A stretch of 64,000 nt of DNA from Xanthobacter sp. YC-JY1. Lineage in GTDB: Bacteria > Pseudomonadota > Alphaproteobacteria > Rhizobiales > Xanthobacteraceae. A model generated the notes under the pieces. It made no database searches and was not told the origin of the DNA. It worked only from the letters and a program-made list of their open reading frames with translations. This document shows, in pieces, positions 44,413 to 53,486 of this stretch. Position 1 is the first letter of the stretch; every line of letters starts with the position of its first letter. The DNA is taken from positions 1,535,001 through 1,599,000 of the forward strand of contig NZ_CP032674.1 of assembly GCF_021730305.1 (NCBI RefSeq), given 5' to 3'. The position numbers and the translations under genes were made by a program.

Positions 44413-44795
44413 TCGTGGCCGGGATCGGCTCGAAGCGGGGCGTGTCGGTGGAGGAGGTGATCGCCGCCTTCGACGCCGCCCTGGCGCGCGCCGAGCTTGG
44501 GCGGGATGACGTATCCCTCGTCGCCACCCCGGCGATAAAGGGCGGGGAGGCCGGCATCAGCGAGGCGGCGGCGCTGCTCGGCCTGCCCTTGGTGCTGGTG
44601 CCGCAGAGCCAGCTGGAAGCCGCCTCCAGCCGGGCCAAGACCCATTCGGAGCGGGTGGTGGCGCTGCTGCGCGTGCCCTCCGCCGCAGAGACGGCCGCGC
44701 TGGCAGCGGCGGGGGCCCATGGCCGCCTGCTCGGTCCGCGCCTCGCGCTGGGCCCGGTCACCTGCGCACTGGCGCGGCGGGAGGGTGTGGTTTGA
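44409..44795 (+). CDS. cobE: CobE (CbiG C-terminal-like) cobalamin biosynthesis protein
   Basis: A 128-residue protein: [19 protein letters not shown] at the start and a [13 protein letters not shown] segment match the CobE/CbiG_C fold. Its exact role in the aerobic pathway is not settled. The start overlaps the cobL stop (ATGA), and its stop overlaps the cobM TTG start. An in-frame upstream extension lies inside cobL. Confidence 0.92.
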   Translation: MIVAGIGSKRGVSVEEVIAAFDAALARAELGRDDVSLVATPAIKGGEAGISEAAALLGLPLVLVPQSQLEAASSRAKTHSERVVALLRVPSAAETAALAAAGAHGRLLGPRLALGPVTCALARREGVV

Positions 44796-45553
44796 CCGTC
44801 CATTTCATCGGCGCCGGCCCCGGCGCTGCGGATCTCATCACCGTGCGCGGCCGCGATCTCATCGCTCGCTGCCCGGTGTGCCTCTATGCCGGCTCCATCG
44901 TGCCGGCGGAAATGCTCGGCTGGTGCCCGCCGGGCGCGCGCATCGTCGATACGGCGCCGCTCGATCTCGACCGGATCGAAGCGGAATATGTCCGCGCTTT
45001 CGCGGCGGGCGAGGACGTGGCGCGGCTGCATTCGGGCGATCTCTCCGTCTACAGCGCGGTGGCTGAGCAGATTCGCCGGCTGGAGCGGCGGGGCATTCCC
45101 TACACGCTGACGCCCGGCGTGCCGGCCTTCGCGGCGGCGGCCTCCGTGCTCGGGCGCGAGCTGACCGTGCCGGAGGTGGCGCAGAGCCTCGTCATCACCC
45201 GCGTCTCCGGCCGGGCCTCGGCCATGCCGGAGGCCGAGACGCTGACGGCGTTCGCGCAGACCGGGGCGACGCTCGCCATCCATCTCGCCATCCATGCGCT
45301 GGATCAGGTGGTGGCGGATCTGGTGCCCGTGCTGGGCGCCGACTGCCCGGTGGCGGTGGTGGCGCGGGCGACGTGGCCCAACGAGCGGGTGGTGCGGGGA
45401 ACGCTCGGCGATATCGCGGGCAAGCTCGCCGCCGATCCCATCCCGCGCACCGCGCTGATCCTGGTGGGGCGGGCGCTGGCGGCGGCGGATTTCCGCGAGA
45501 GCGCGCTCTATGACACCGCCTATGTCCGCCGCTTTCGCGGGGGTGGTGAATGA
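44792..45553 (+). CDS. cobM: Precorrin-4 C11-methyltransferase CobM
   Basis: SAM-dependent methyltransferase of 253 residues: [40 protein letters not shown] and [11 protein letters not shown] are characteristic. The likely start is TTG at 44792, which overlaps the cobE stop in TTGA; no ATG gives the full N-terminus. Nine bases separate its stop from the convergent cbiD stop. Confidence 0.95.
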   Translation: MTVHFIGAGPGAADLITVRGRDLIARCPVCLYAGSIVPAEMLGWCPPGARIVDTAPLDLDRIEAEYVRAFAAGEDVARLHSGDLSVYSAVAEQIRRLERRGIPYTLTPGVPAFAAAASVLGRELTVPEVAQSLVITRVSGRASAMPEAETLTAFAQTGATLAIHLAIHALDQVVADLVPVLGADCPVAVVARATWPNERVVRGTLGDIAGKLAADPIPRTALILVGRALAAADFRESALYDTAYVRRFRGGGE

Positions 45554-45561
45554 TCCGCCGC

Positions 45562-46683
45562 TCAGCGCTTTGCGGGGTGGAAGGGCGCGCGGCCCATGAG
45601 GGCGCCGTCGCGGTCGAAGACGGCGATTTCCAGCAGAACATCCGCCCGGTCGAGGGCGCGGGCGGCGGTGGTCCAGGCGGCGCGGGCGACGCAATCGCCA
45701 AGCGGAAACCCGGCCGCACCGGCGATCTGGAAAGCTTCCGCCACCATGTTCGCGCCGGCGATGCGGGCGCTGAGATCGGCGTCGGCCCCTGCCTCGGCGG
45801 CGAGGCGCGCGAGGGCGTCGAGATCGGCGCTGCCGCGCTTGGAGTGCAGATCGAGGAAGCCCTGCGCCAGCTTCGTCATCTTGGCGACGCCGCCGGCCAC
45901 CGTCACCTTGGGCACGGGGTGGGTGTGAACATATTTCAGCATGCCGCCGACGAAATCGCCCATGTCGATGAGCGCCACCTCGTCGAGCCCGTGCAGCTTC
46001 TGCACCGCCGCCTCCGAGGCGGAGCCGGTGGCGCCGGCCACGTGGTCGAGCCCCATGGCGCGGGCCACATCGATGCCGCGATGGATGGAGTGGATCCACG
46101 CCGCGCAGGAGTAGGGCACGACGATGCCCGTGGTGCCCAGCACAGACAGGCCGCCGACGATGCCGAGGCGCGGATTGAGCGTCTTCAGGGCCAGCGCCGC
46201 GCCGTCCTCGATAGAAATCTCCACCTCGGCATCTGCGGCGACGCCATGGGCGGCGGCCACCTCGGCGATGCCGGCGGCGATCATGCGACGGGGCACGGGA
46301 TTGATGGCCGGTTCGCCCGGCGGAATGGGCAGGCCCGGCCGCGTGACCGTGCCGACGCCCGCGCCCGCCTTGAAGGTGACGCCCGCACCCGCCCCGCCGC
46401 GCCGCACGGTGGCGCGGACGAGGGCGCCGTGGGTCACGTCCGGATCATCGCCCGCATCCTTCACGATGCCGGCGGTGGCGGTCTCCGTGCCGCGCTCGTG
46501 CATGGCGAGGGCGAAGGCCGGGCGGGCGCCGGAGGGCAGCTCCACCTCTACAGGGTCGGGAAAGTCGCCCGTGACCAGCGCCGCGAACGCCGCCTTGGCC
46601 GCGCCGGCCGCGCAGGTGCCGGTGGTCCAGCCGCGCTTGAGCGGCCTGTCGGGTGCGTCGTCGGCGGTGTCGCCCGTGCTCAT
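45562..46683 (-). CDS. cbiD: CbiD, cobalt-precorrin-5B (C1)-methyltransferase type
   Basis: SAM-dependent C1 methyltransferase of 373 residues. LKRGWTTGTCAAGAAKAA, NPVPRRMI, GIVGGLSVLGTTGIVVPYSCAAW and VHTHPVPKVTVAGGVAKMTKLAQGF are CbiD signatures. CbiD comes from the anaerobic pathway, whereas its neighbours (CobG, CobN) are aerobic. No cobF, the aerobic C1 methyltransferase, is visible, so CbiD probably replaces it. It is antisense to the cluster, divergent from cobB by 47 bases. Confidence 0.95.
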   Translation of the reverse strand: MSTGDTADDAPDRPLKRGWTTGTCAAGAAKAAFAALVTGDFPDPVEVELPSGARPAFALAMHERGTETATAGIVKDAGDDPDVTHGALVRATVRRGGAGAGVTFKAGAGVGTVTRPGLPIPPGEPAINPVPRRMIAAGIAEVAAAHGVAADAEVEISIEDGAALALKTLNPRLGIVGGLSVLGTTGIVVPYSCAAWIHSIHRGIDVARAMGLDHVAGATGSASEAAVQKLHGLDEVALIDMGDFVGGMLKYVHTHPVPKVTVAGGVAKMTKLAQGFLDLHSKRGSADLDALARLAAEAGADADLSARIAGANMVAEAFQIAGAAGFPLGDCVARAAWTTAARALDRADVLLEIAVFDRDGALMGRAPFHPAKR

Positions 46684-46730
46684 GGGCTCCGTGATAGCCG
46701 GCCGGGTGCCAGCAAGGAAGGGCTAGCGGG

Positions 46731-48068
46731 ATGAGCATTCCGACGCCTCGCGGCCTTCTCATCGCCGCCCCGCGCTCCGGCTCGGGCAAGACGACCGTGA
46801 CGCTCGCCGTGCTGGCGGCACTGCGTCGGCGGGGCAGGGTAGTGCGGGCCATCAAGTCCGGCCCGGATTATATCGACCCCGCCTTCCACGCCGCCGCCAC
46901 CGGCCGGCCGGGGCTGAACCTCGACAGCTGGGCCATGCCCCCGGCGCTGCTGGATCATCTGGCCGCGCTGGCGGGGGAGGGGGCGGAAATCGTCATCGGC
47001 GAGGGGGCCATGGGCCTGTTCGACGGGGTGGCGGTGGAAAAGGGCCGCACCGGCGCGGGGGCGGATGTGGCGGCCCGGCTCGGCCTGCCGGTGCTGCTGG
47101 TGCTGGATGTCTCCGGCCAGTCGCAGACGGCGGCGGCGGTGCTGCGCGGCTTCATCGGGCATGATCCGGCGGTGCGCATCGCCGGGGTGGTGCTGAACAA
47201 ATTGGGCAGCGAGCGGCACGAGCGGATGATCCGCGAGGCCGTCGCGCCGCTGGGCGTGCCGGTGCTCGGCACGCTGCCGCGCACGGCGGACATCGTGCTG
47301 CCGGAGCGCCATCTCGGCCTCGTGCAGGCGGGGGAGACGGACGATCTGCCGGCCCGCCTCGCGGCGCTGGCCGATCTTGCCGAGGCGCATTTGGACCTCG
47401 ACGGCATCCTCGCCGCCGCCGCGCCATTTCGGGCGGTTGAAGGGGAGGGGCAGGGAAACAACGCCGCGCTGCTGCCGCCGCCGGGCCAAAGGATCGCGCT
47501 GGCGCAGGATGCCGCCTTCGGCTTCGTCTATGCCCACATGCTCGCCGGCTGGCGCGGGCAAGGGGCGGAGATCGTGCCCTTCTCGCCGCTCGCCGACGCG
47601 GCGCCGGATGCGTCCTGCGACGCGCTCTGGCTGCCCGGTGGCTATCCGGAGCTGCACGCAGGCCGGCTTGCGGCGGCGGACCGCTTCCGTGCTGGTGTGC
47701 ATGCCTTCGCGGCGGCGGGAAAGCCGGTGCATGGGGAGTGCGGGGGCTACATGGCGCTGGGGGCGGGCCTCGTGGATGCCGAGGGCGTCCGCCATGCCAT
47801 GCTGGGCCTCATCGAGCTGGAAACCAGCTTCGCCAAGCGCCGCATGAATCTGGGCTACCGGCAGGCGCGGCTTCTCGCCCCCTCGCCGCTGGGGTCGGAG
47901 GGGGCCGTGGTGCGCGGCCACGAATTCCACTACGCGACCGTGCTCTCGCGCGGGGCCGACCAGCCCCTCGCCGATCTCTCGGACGCCGAAGGCCGTCCCC
48001 TCGGCCCTGCGGGCAGCCGCCGGGGCAGCGTCACCGGCAGCTTCTTCCACGCCATCGCGCGGGGGTGA
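46731..48068 (+). CDS. cobB: (Hydrogeno)cobyrinic acid a,c-diamide synthase CobB
   Basis: ATP- and glutamine-dependent amidation of side chains a and c; 445 residues. The N-terminal P-loop domain starts LLIAAPRSGSGKTTVT, with KSGPDYIDPAFH, and the C-terminal glutamine amidotransferase domain has its nucleophile Cys in HGECGGYMALG. It is the last gene of the cluster on this strand, ending three bases before the convergent LysE-family gene. The protein product supplies the substrate of the CobN chelatase. Confidence 0.96.
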   Translation: MSIPTPRGLLIAAPRSGSGKTTVTLAVLAALRRRGRVVRAIKSGPDYIDPAFHAAATGRPGLNLDSWAMPPALLDHLAALAGEGAEIVIGEGAMGLFDGVAVEKGRTGAGADVAARLGLPVLLVLDVSGQSQTAAAVLRGFIGHDPAVRIAGVVLNKLGSERHERMIREAVAPLGVPVLGTLPRTADIVLPERHLGLVQAGETDDLPARLAALADLAEAHLDLDGILAAAAPFRAVEGEGQGNNAALLPPPGQRIALAQDAAFGFVYAHMLAGWRGQGAEIVPFSPLADAAPDASCDALWLPGGYPELHAGRLAAADRFRAGVHAFAAAGKPVHGECGGYMALGAGLVDAEGVRHAMLGLIELETSFAKRRMNLGYRQARLLAPSPLGSEGAVVRGHEFHYATVLSRGADQPLADLSDAEGRPLGPAGSRRGSVTGSFFHAIARG

Positions 48069-48071
48069 GTC

Positions 48072-48710
48072 TCACGGATTGCCGTTGCGCACGGCCACGG
48101 TGGCGATGCCCGCCCCGATGAGCAGCGAGCCCCCCGCTTTGTTGATGGCGCCGATCACCCGCGGGCTGCGCACCGCGCGGCGGGCGCGGGCGGCGGCGAG
48201 CGCATAGCCGAGCGCATTCAGGAAGGCGAGGGTGAGGAATGTCGCCTGAAACACCAGCAATTGCGGCAGGAAGGCCGCGTGCGGGTCGAGGAACTGCGGC
48301 AGGAAGGCCACGAAGAAGGTGATGCTCTTGGGGTTCAAGGCCGTCACCAGCCAGGCATGGGCCGTCATCTTCAGCGGCGCCGATCGTTCGGTGCGCGGCG
48401 CCGCATCGAGTGTCCCGCCGGCCCGCCAGAGCTTGATGCCGAGATAGACGAGATAGGCCGCACCGGCCCATTTCACCGCAAGGAACACGCTCGCCGACGC
48501 GGACAGGAGCGCCCCCACGCCGAGCATGGACAAGGTCATGGCCGTGAAATCGCCGAGCGCGACGCCGACCGCCATGGGCAGGGCCGTCCGCCACCCCTGC
48601 CCGAGGGCATAGGACACCACCAGCAGCACGGTGGGGCCGGGAATGACGAGGAGCACGGCCGACGCCGCGGCGAACGCCGCCCATGTTTCGAGCGCCATAT
48701 CGAGACCCAT
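48072..48710 (-). CDS. LysE/RhtB family amino-acid exporter
   Basis: Inner-membrane protein of 212 residues with about six helices. ETWAAFAAASAVLLVIPGPTVLLVVSYALGQG and GAAYLVYLGIKLWR are characteristic of LysE/RhtB exporters, as is the NPKSITFFVAFLPQF block. The substrate is probably an amino acid or derivative. A second in-frame Met at 48698 could also be the start. It is convergent with cobB and has no other partner. Confidence 0.92.
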   Translation of the reverse strand: MGLDMALETWAAFAAASAVLLVIPGPTVLLVVSYALGQGWRTALPMAVGVALGDFTAMTLSMLGVGALLSASASVFLAVKWAGAAYLVYLGIKLWRAGGTLDAAPRTERSAPLKMTAHAWLVTALNPKSITFFVAFLPQFLDPHAAFLPQLLVFQATFLTLAFLNALGYALAAARARRAVRSPRVIGAINKAGGSLLIGAGIATVAVRNGNP

Positions 48711-48815
48711 GGCCCGCTTTCCTTCCGCCGCAGAGACGAGGAGGATGGACGGGGTGCGCAGCGACGGTCAACCGTCGCCTCCGAAGTCGGGTGCCGACTC
48801 AGGCTCCCTCAGCCA

Positions 48816-49022
48816 TCAGGCCCCCTTGGCCGTCAGCGCGAGGATACGCTTCGCCACCAGCACGGCGAAGGGAATGGCGACAACGGCGCCGACGGCGGCA
48901 GCGATGGGGATGAGGCGCATGTCCTGCCCGGCGAGCGAGGGGAGGGACAGGACGATCAGCACCGCGGCACCTGCAAGGGTGGTGGCCAGCACAAGCCAGA
49001 CGAGAATCGCAATCTTGAGCAT
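48816..49022 (-). CDS. Small two-helix membrane protein
   Basis: A 68-residue protein with two hydrophobic helices (about 4-28 and 36-60), beginning MLKIAILVWLVLATTLAG and preceded by GGGAGC. It resembles short alphaproteobacterial membrane proteins that carry the misleading database name CTP synthetase; it has no CTP synthetase features. Function unknown. Confidence 0.72.
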   Translation of the reverse strand: MLKIAILVWLVLATTLAGAAVLIVLSLPSLAGQDMRLIPIAAAVGAVVAIPFAVLVAKRILALTAKGA

Positions 49023-49221
49023 GACAAAGCTCCCGCGGGCAGACGCTCAACTTCTATCCCCTTCCCCAACGGCGCCTTTGATGCGGATCAACGGGAGATG
49101 GCCGCCGCGTGTCGCATGCGTTCAGAGCATGACCGGATTGGCGGAAGCGGCGTTATAGTCCTCAGAGGCGCGCCGGTCCGCCGGGCCGCAAGCACGCCCG
49201 GTTCCCCACGGGAGGGACGCG

Positions 49222-49443
49222 ATGCAGTGCCAGAACAAGGAAGACGATTTCCGCCAGGCCGTGCTCGACATCGTCGGCGGCAAGGAAGGTCAGGCCATCA
49301 TCATCCAGGTGGTTGGCGGCAACACCATCACCGGCTTTGCCCCCCTGAGCATCGGCAAGGACTATCTGCGCTGCCAGGTGGCGGCGGGGACCGGGCAGAA
49401 GGAGCAGATCGTGCCCTTCCACTCCATCACGTGCGTGCGCTGA
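49222..49443 (+). CDS. Small conserved-looking hypothetical protein
   Basis: A 73-residue soluble protein (starts MQCQNKEDDFRQAVLD, contains GGNTITGFAPLS and ends HSITCVR) with GGGAGGG upstream of the ATG. The pattern of short hydrophobic strands suggests a small beta-barrel, perhaps Sm- or SH3-like, but I do not recognise the family. It stands alone before gabD. Two cysteines, at 3 and 71, could pair. Confidence 0.65.
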   Translation: MQCQNKEDDFRQAVLDIVGGKEGQAIIIQVVGGNTITGFAPLSIGKDYLRCQVAAGTGQKEQIVPFHSITCVR

Positions 49444-49582
49444 ATCCTCTGCGTGCGCTGATACCGACCCACTGGTCCGGCTCCGGCTGATCGTATATCC
49501 CACGGGCGCCGTCGCGCCCGGCACGAGCGCGCGCCCTTCGGCAGCCCACGGCCGGAGGCAGCAAGACCCAAGGAGCATGTCC

Positions 49583-51061
49583 ATGGCCGCCACCCAGCCC
49601 GCCTTCACGTCCGAGGCCCACCGCTTCACCCTGCTGCGCGAAAAGATGCTCATCGGCGGCGCCTGGGTGGATGCCGACGGCGGCGAGACCATCTCCGTCG
49701 ACAATCCGGCCACCGGCGAGATCATCGGCACCATTCCGAAGGCGGGCGCCGCCGAGACGCGCCGCGCCATCGAGGCCGCCGCCGAGGCCTTCAAGACCTG
49801 GCGCGCCACCACCGCCGCCGAGCGCGCGGGCAAGCTGCACAAGCTCGCCGACCTGATCCTCGCCAATGCCGACGAGCTGGCGCTCATCCTCACCACCGAG
49901 CAGGGCAAGCCGCTGGCCGAGGCCAAGGGCGAGATCGGTGGGTCGGCCGCCTATGTGCGCTGGTTCGCCGAGGAAGCCCGCCGCCTCTATGGCGACGTGA
50001 TCCCCTCGCCGTGGCCCAACCGCCGCATCCTCGTCACCAAGGAGCCGGTGGGCGTGTGCGCGGCGGTGACGCCGTGGAATTTCCCCTCCTCCATGCTCTC
50101 GCGCAAGATCGGCGCGGCGCTGGCGGCCGGCTGCACCGTGGTGTGCAAGCCCTCCGAGCTGACCCCCTATTCGGGCCTCGCCTGGGGCGTGCTGGCGGAG
50201 ATGGCCGGCATCCCGGCGGGTGTCGTCAACATCGTGGTGGGCGATGCCCCGTCCATCGGCGGCGAGATGACCTCCAACCCGGCGGTCAAGAAGGTGACGT
50301 TCACCGGCTCGACCCCCGTCGGCAAGCTGCTGATGAAGCAGTCCGCCGACACCATGAAGAAGATTTCGCTGGAGCTGGGCGGCAACGCACCCTTCCTCGT
50401 CTTCGACGACGCCGACCTCGACCTTGCCGTGGAGCAGGCCATCGCCTCCAAGTATCGCAACGTGGGCCAGACCTGCGTCTGCGCCAACCGCTTCTACGTG
50501 CAGGCGGGCATCTATGACGCCTTCGCGGCGAAGTTCGCCGAGGCCTCGAAGAAGCTGAAGGTGGGCAATGGCGTGGACGAGGGCGTCGTGGCCGGCCCGC
50601 TGATCGACGAACGGGCGCTGGCCAAGGTGGAGCGGCTCCTTCAGGACGCCCTCGACAAGGGCGCCAGCATCCTCACCGGCGGCAAGCAGCCGGCGCTGGG
50701 CGGCACCTTCTTCGAGCCCACCGTGCTCGCCAATGCCACGCAGGACATGGCCTTCGCCCGCGACGAGATCTTCGGCCCGCTGGCGCCGCTGTTCAAGTTC
50801 GAGACGGAGGAGGAGGCGGTCTCCTACGCCAACGCCACCGAATACGGCCTCGCCTGCTACTTCTTCACCAAGGACCTCGGCCGCGCCTTCCGCGTTTCCG
50901 AGCAGTTGCAGTACGGGCAGGTGGGCGTCAATGCCGGCGTCATCACCACCGAGGTGGCGCCTTTCGGCGGCGTGAAGGAGAGCGGCGTCGGCCGCGAGGG
51001 CTCCAAGTATGGCTGCGACGACTACCTGAACATCAAGTACGTCTGCATGGGCGGCATCTGA
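49583..51061 (+). CDS. gabD: Succinate-semialdehyde dehydrogenase (NADP+) GabD
   Basis: Aldehyde dehydrogenase of 492 residues that oxidises succinate semialdehyde to succinate. TPWNFPSSMLSRKIGAAL, the catalytic Glu in LELGGNAPFLV, the catalytic Cys in NVGQTCVCANR, and the C-terminal KESGVGREGSKYG block are typical of GabD. The start at 49583 is chosen because AAGGAG lies seven bases upstream; an ATG at 49577 would be only one base from it. No gabT is adjacent. A palindromic repeat follows the stop. Confidence 0.94.
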   Translation: MAATQPAFTSEAHRFTLLREKMLIGGAWVDADGGETISVDNPATGEIIGTIPKAGAAETRRAIEAAAEAFKTWRATTAAERAGKLHKLADLILANADELALILTTEQGKPLAEAKGEIGGSAAYVRWFAEEARRLYGDVIPSPWPNRRILVTKEPVGVCAAVTPWNFPSSMLSRKIGAALAAGCTVVCKPSELTPYSGLAWGVLAEMAGIPAGVVNIVVGDAPSIGGEMTSNPAVKKVTFTGSTPVGKLLMKQSADTMKKISLELGGNAPFLVFDDADLDLAVEQAIASKYRNVGQTCVCANRFYVQAGIYDAFAAKFAEASKKLKVGNGVDEGVVAGPLIDERALAKVERLLQDALDKGASILTGGKQPALGGTFFEPTVLANATQDMAFARDEIFGPLAPLFKFETEEEAVSYANATEYGLACYFFTKDLGRAFRVSEQLQYGQVGVNAGVITTEVAPFGGVKESGVGREGSKYGCDDYLNIKYVCMGGI

Positions 51062-51092
51062 GGCAGGAGAGCCGCCCGGCAATCCGAACAAG

Positions 51093-51203
51093 CGTCATGC
51101 CCGGCCTTGTGCCGGGCATCCACGTCGGGCCGATCGAAACAATTATCCAAAATGTGTTCCCGGCCTCGCCACGTGGATGGCCGGGACAAGCCCGGCCATG
51201 ACG
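51093..51203 (+). repeat. 110-bp palindromic intergenic repeat, copy 2
   Basis: Left arm CGTCATGCCCGGCCTTGTGC, right arm ending AAGCCCGGCCATGACG, with CCACGTCGGGCCGA and TGTGTTCCCGG inside. It has the same orientation as the copies at 33472 and 63410. It lies between the convergent gabD and AhpD-family genes, where its arms could act as a bidirectional hairpin. Confidence 0.88.
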
Positions 51204-51219
51204 GCGGTGGCCGGCGCCC

Positions 51220-51672
51220 TCACGCCTCGAAATTGAAGGCGATGCCGATCCGGTTCCAGGCATTGATGGTGGCGATCGCGACGGTGAGGAACATGGCCTC
51301 GTCCGCCGAGAATTCCTCCAGCACCGCCTCCCAGGCATCCTGCGAGGCCGCGCCGGTGCCAAGCAGAGTCAGTTCCTCGGTCCAGGCAAGCGCCGCCTTC
51401 TCCCGCTCGGAGAACGCGGAGGCCTCCTCCCAGGCCGCCAGCAGGTTCAGCTTCTCCTGCGGCACGCCGGCCTTGCGGGCGACGCCGAGATGGAACTTCA
51501 GGCAGAAGGCGCAGCCATTGAGCTGCGAGGCGCGCACCTTCACCAGCTCGGTCAGCCCCTTGTCGAGGCCGGTGGCGTCCACGCCCTTGGTGAGGGCGGC
51601 GAGGCCGGCATAGATATCCGGCGCGCGCTCGGTGAACGCCTTGTAGGTGGGGCGGGCAAAGTCTTCGGACAT
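51220..51672 (-). CDS. AhpD-type carboxymuconolactone decarboxylase family protein
   Basis: A 150-residue alkylhydroperoxidase-like protein from ATG 51672. NGCAFCLKFHLGVARKAG carries the redox pair Cys54 and Cys57 and His61 in the CxxCxxxH pattern of AhpD-like peroxidases. It likely reduces peroxides or takes part in thiol redox chemistry. It lies 20 bases after the ABC-2 permease gene on the same strand and may share its transcript. Codons further upstream overlap that permease and are not needed. Confidence 0.92.
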   Translation of the reverse strand: MSEDFARPTYKAFTERAPDIYAGLAALTKGVDATGLDKGLTELVKVRASQLNGCAFCLKFHLGVARKAGVPQEKLNLLAAWEEASAFSEREKAALAWTEELTLLGTGAASQDAWEAVLEEFSADEAMFLTVAIATINAWNRIGIAFNFEA

Positions 51673-51692
51673 GATGGGCCTTTCGGGGCGGG

Positions 51693-52466
51693 TCAGCTCT
51701 TGAGCCGGTAGCCGGTGCGGAACATCCAGCGCACGATGAGCAGGCAGGCGATGAGGAAGGCCAGCGTCATGGCCGCGCTCACCTCCACCCGCACGTCGGC
51801 GGTGCCGAAGAAGCTCCAGCGGAATCCGGCCACCAGGTAGACGACGGGGTTGAACAGGGTGACGGTGCGCCACACCGGCGGCAGCATGTCCAGCGAATAG
51901 AAGGTGCCACCGAGGAAGGTGAGGGGCGTGATGACCAGCATGGGGATGAGCTGCAGCCGCTCGAACCCGTCCGCCCAGATGCCGATGATGAAGCCGAACA
52001 GCGAGAAGGTGACGGCGGTGAGCACGAGGAAGGTCAGCATCCAGAACGGGTGCCGCACCTCCATGGGCACGAACAAAGCGGCCGTGGCGAGGATGATGAG
52101 GCCGAGCAGCACCGATTTCGTCGCCGCCGCTCCCACATAGCCCGCCACGATCTCGAACGGCGAGACCGGGGCCGACAGCAGCTCGTAGATGGTACCGGTG
52201 AAGCGCGGGAAGTAGATGGCGAAGGCTGCGTTGCTGATGGATTGCGTCAGCAGCGTCAGCATCATCAGGCCGGGCACGATGAAGGCGCCGTAGGGCACGC
52301 CCCCCACTTCAGACATGCGCGAGCCGATGGCCGAGCCGAACACGACGAAATAGAGCGAGGTGGACAGCACGGGCGAGACGATGCTCTGGCCGATGGTGCG
52401 GCGCGTGCGGTTCATCTCGTAGGTGTAGATGGCGCGGATGGCTGGCAGGTTCACTTGCAGGTTCAC
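51693..52466 (-). CDS. ABC-2 type transporter permease
   Basis: Inner-membrane permease of 257 residues with six hydrophobic segments. [20 protein letters not shown] near the N-terminus and [17 protein letters not shown] towards the C-terminus are typical of the YadH/NodJ-like ABC-2 exporter family. It overlaps the ATPase gene by four bases, and the two form an exporter. The substrate is unknown; lipid, polysaccharide or drug export are known for the family. Confidence 0.92.
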   Translation of the reverse strand: MNLQVNLPAIRAIYTYEMNRTRRTIGQSIVSPVLSTSLYFVVFGSAIGSRMSEVGGVPYGAFIVPGLMMLTLLTQSISNAAFAIYFPRFTGTIYELLSAPVSPFEIVAGYVGAAATKSVLLGLIILATAALFVPMEVRHPFWMLTFLVLTAVTFSLFGFIIGIWADGFERLQLIPMLVITPLTFLGGTFYSLDMLPPVWRTVTLFNPVVYLVAGFRWSFFGTADVRVEVSAAMTLAFLIACLLIVRWMFRTGYRLKS

Positions 52467-53401
52467 GAGCGCCTCACCAGGCTGACGAAGATATCCTCGA
52501 GCGAGCTTTGCTCCGTGTGGAGATCGCGGAAGGCGATGCCCTCGGCGGACAGCGCCTCCAGAAGGGCGGTGATGCCGTGGTCGCGGCCTTCGCTACCCTC
52601 GGCGGTCGTGACATAGCTGTAGGTCAGGCAGCCGCCGCCATCGGAGAGGGTCAGGTTGAACGGGGCAAGGCGCGCCGGGATGGTCGCGAGGGGGGCGTTC
52701 AGCTCCACCGAGAGCTTCTTCTTGCCCAGCGTCTTCATCAGCGCGGCCTTCTCCTCCACGAGGATCAGCTCGCCCCGGCTGATGACGCCCACCCGGTCGG
52801 CCATCTCCTCGGCCTCTTCCAGATAATGGGTGGTGAGGATGATGGTGACGCCGGAATCGCGCAGCTCGCGCACGAGGCGCCACATGTCGCGCCTGAGCTC
52901 CACGTCCACGCCCGCGGACGGCTCGTCGAGGAACAGCACCTCCGGCTCGTGGGCCAGCGCCTTGGCGATGAGCACGCGCCGCTTCATGCCGCCCGAAAGG
53001 GTCATGATGCGCGAATCGCGCTTCTCCCAGAGGGAGAGGCTGCGGATGACCTTCTCCACATAAGCGGGATCGGGCTTCTTCCCGAACAGGCCGCGGGAGA
53101 AGCTCACGGTCGCGAACACGCTCTCGAAGGCTTCGGCGGTCAGCTCCTGCGGCACGAGGCCGATGCGCGAGCGGGTCTCGCGATATTGGGAGACGATGTC
53201 GAAGCCGGACACCGTGACGCTGCCCGCCGTGGGCTTCACGAGGCCGCAGATGATGGAGATGAGGGTGGTCTTGCCCGCGCCGTTGGGGCCGAGAAGGGCG
53301 AAGATCTCGCCGCGCCGGATATCCAGCGAGACGTTGTTGAGGGCCGTGTGGCCCGTTGCGTAGGTCTTGCTGAGGCCTGAGACGGTAATGACGTTCGGCA
53401 T
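52463..53401 (-). CDS. ABC-2 exporter ATP-binding protein
   Basis: ATPase of 312 residues from ATG 53401: Walker [10 protein letters not shown] (about 39-47), signature [15 protein letters not shown], Walker [13 protein letters not shown], and the switch His in [12 protein letters not shown]. The family includes YadG, NodI and CcmA-type exporters. A C-terminal extension (about 230-312) follows the nucleotide-binding domain. It is the first gene of the two- or three-gene operon ending with the AhpD-like gene. Confidence 0.94.
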   Translation of the reverse strand: MPNVITVSGLSKTYATGHTALNNVSLDIRRGEIFALLGPNGAGKTTLISIICGLVKPTAGSVTVSGFDIVSQYRETRSRIGLVPQELTAEAFESVFATVSFSRGLFGKKPDPAYVEKVIRSLSLWEKRDSRIMTLSGGMKRRVLIAKALAHEPEVLFLDEPSAGVDVELRRDMWRLVRELRDSGVTIILTTHYLEEAEEMADRVGVISRGELILVEEKAALMKTLGKKKLSVELNAPLATIPARLAPFNLTLSDGGGCLTYSYVTTAEGSEGRDHGITALLEALSAEGIAFRDLHTEQSSLEDIFVSLVRRS

Positions 53402-53486
53402 GGGCGCCTTATAACGCGTTCCGCCCGGGCGTGGACCCGGGCGGATGTAAATTCTAAATTCGCGTGGGTGTCCGAAGCGCCCGCGC

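Noticed and set aside
48816-49022. The name CTP synthetase for the 68-residue protein
   Set aside because: The protein has only two hydrophobic helices and no amidoligase or glutaminase motif, so the name would be a database error.
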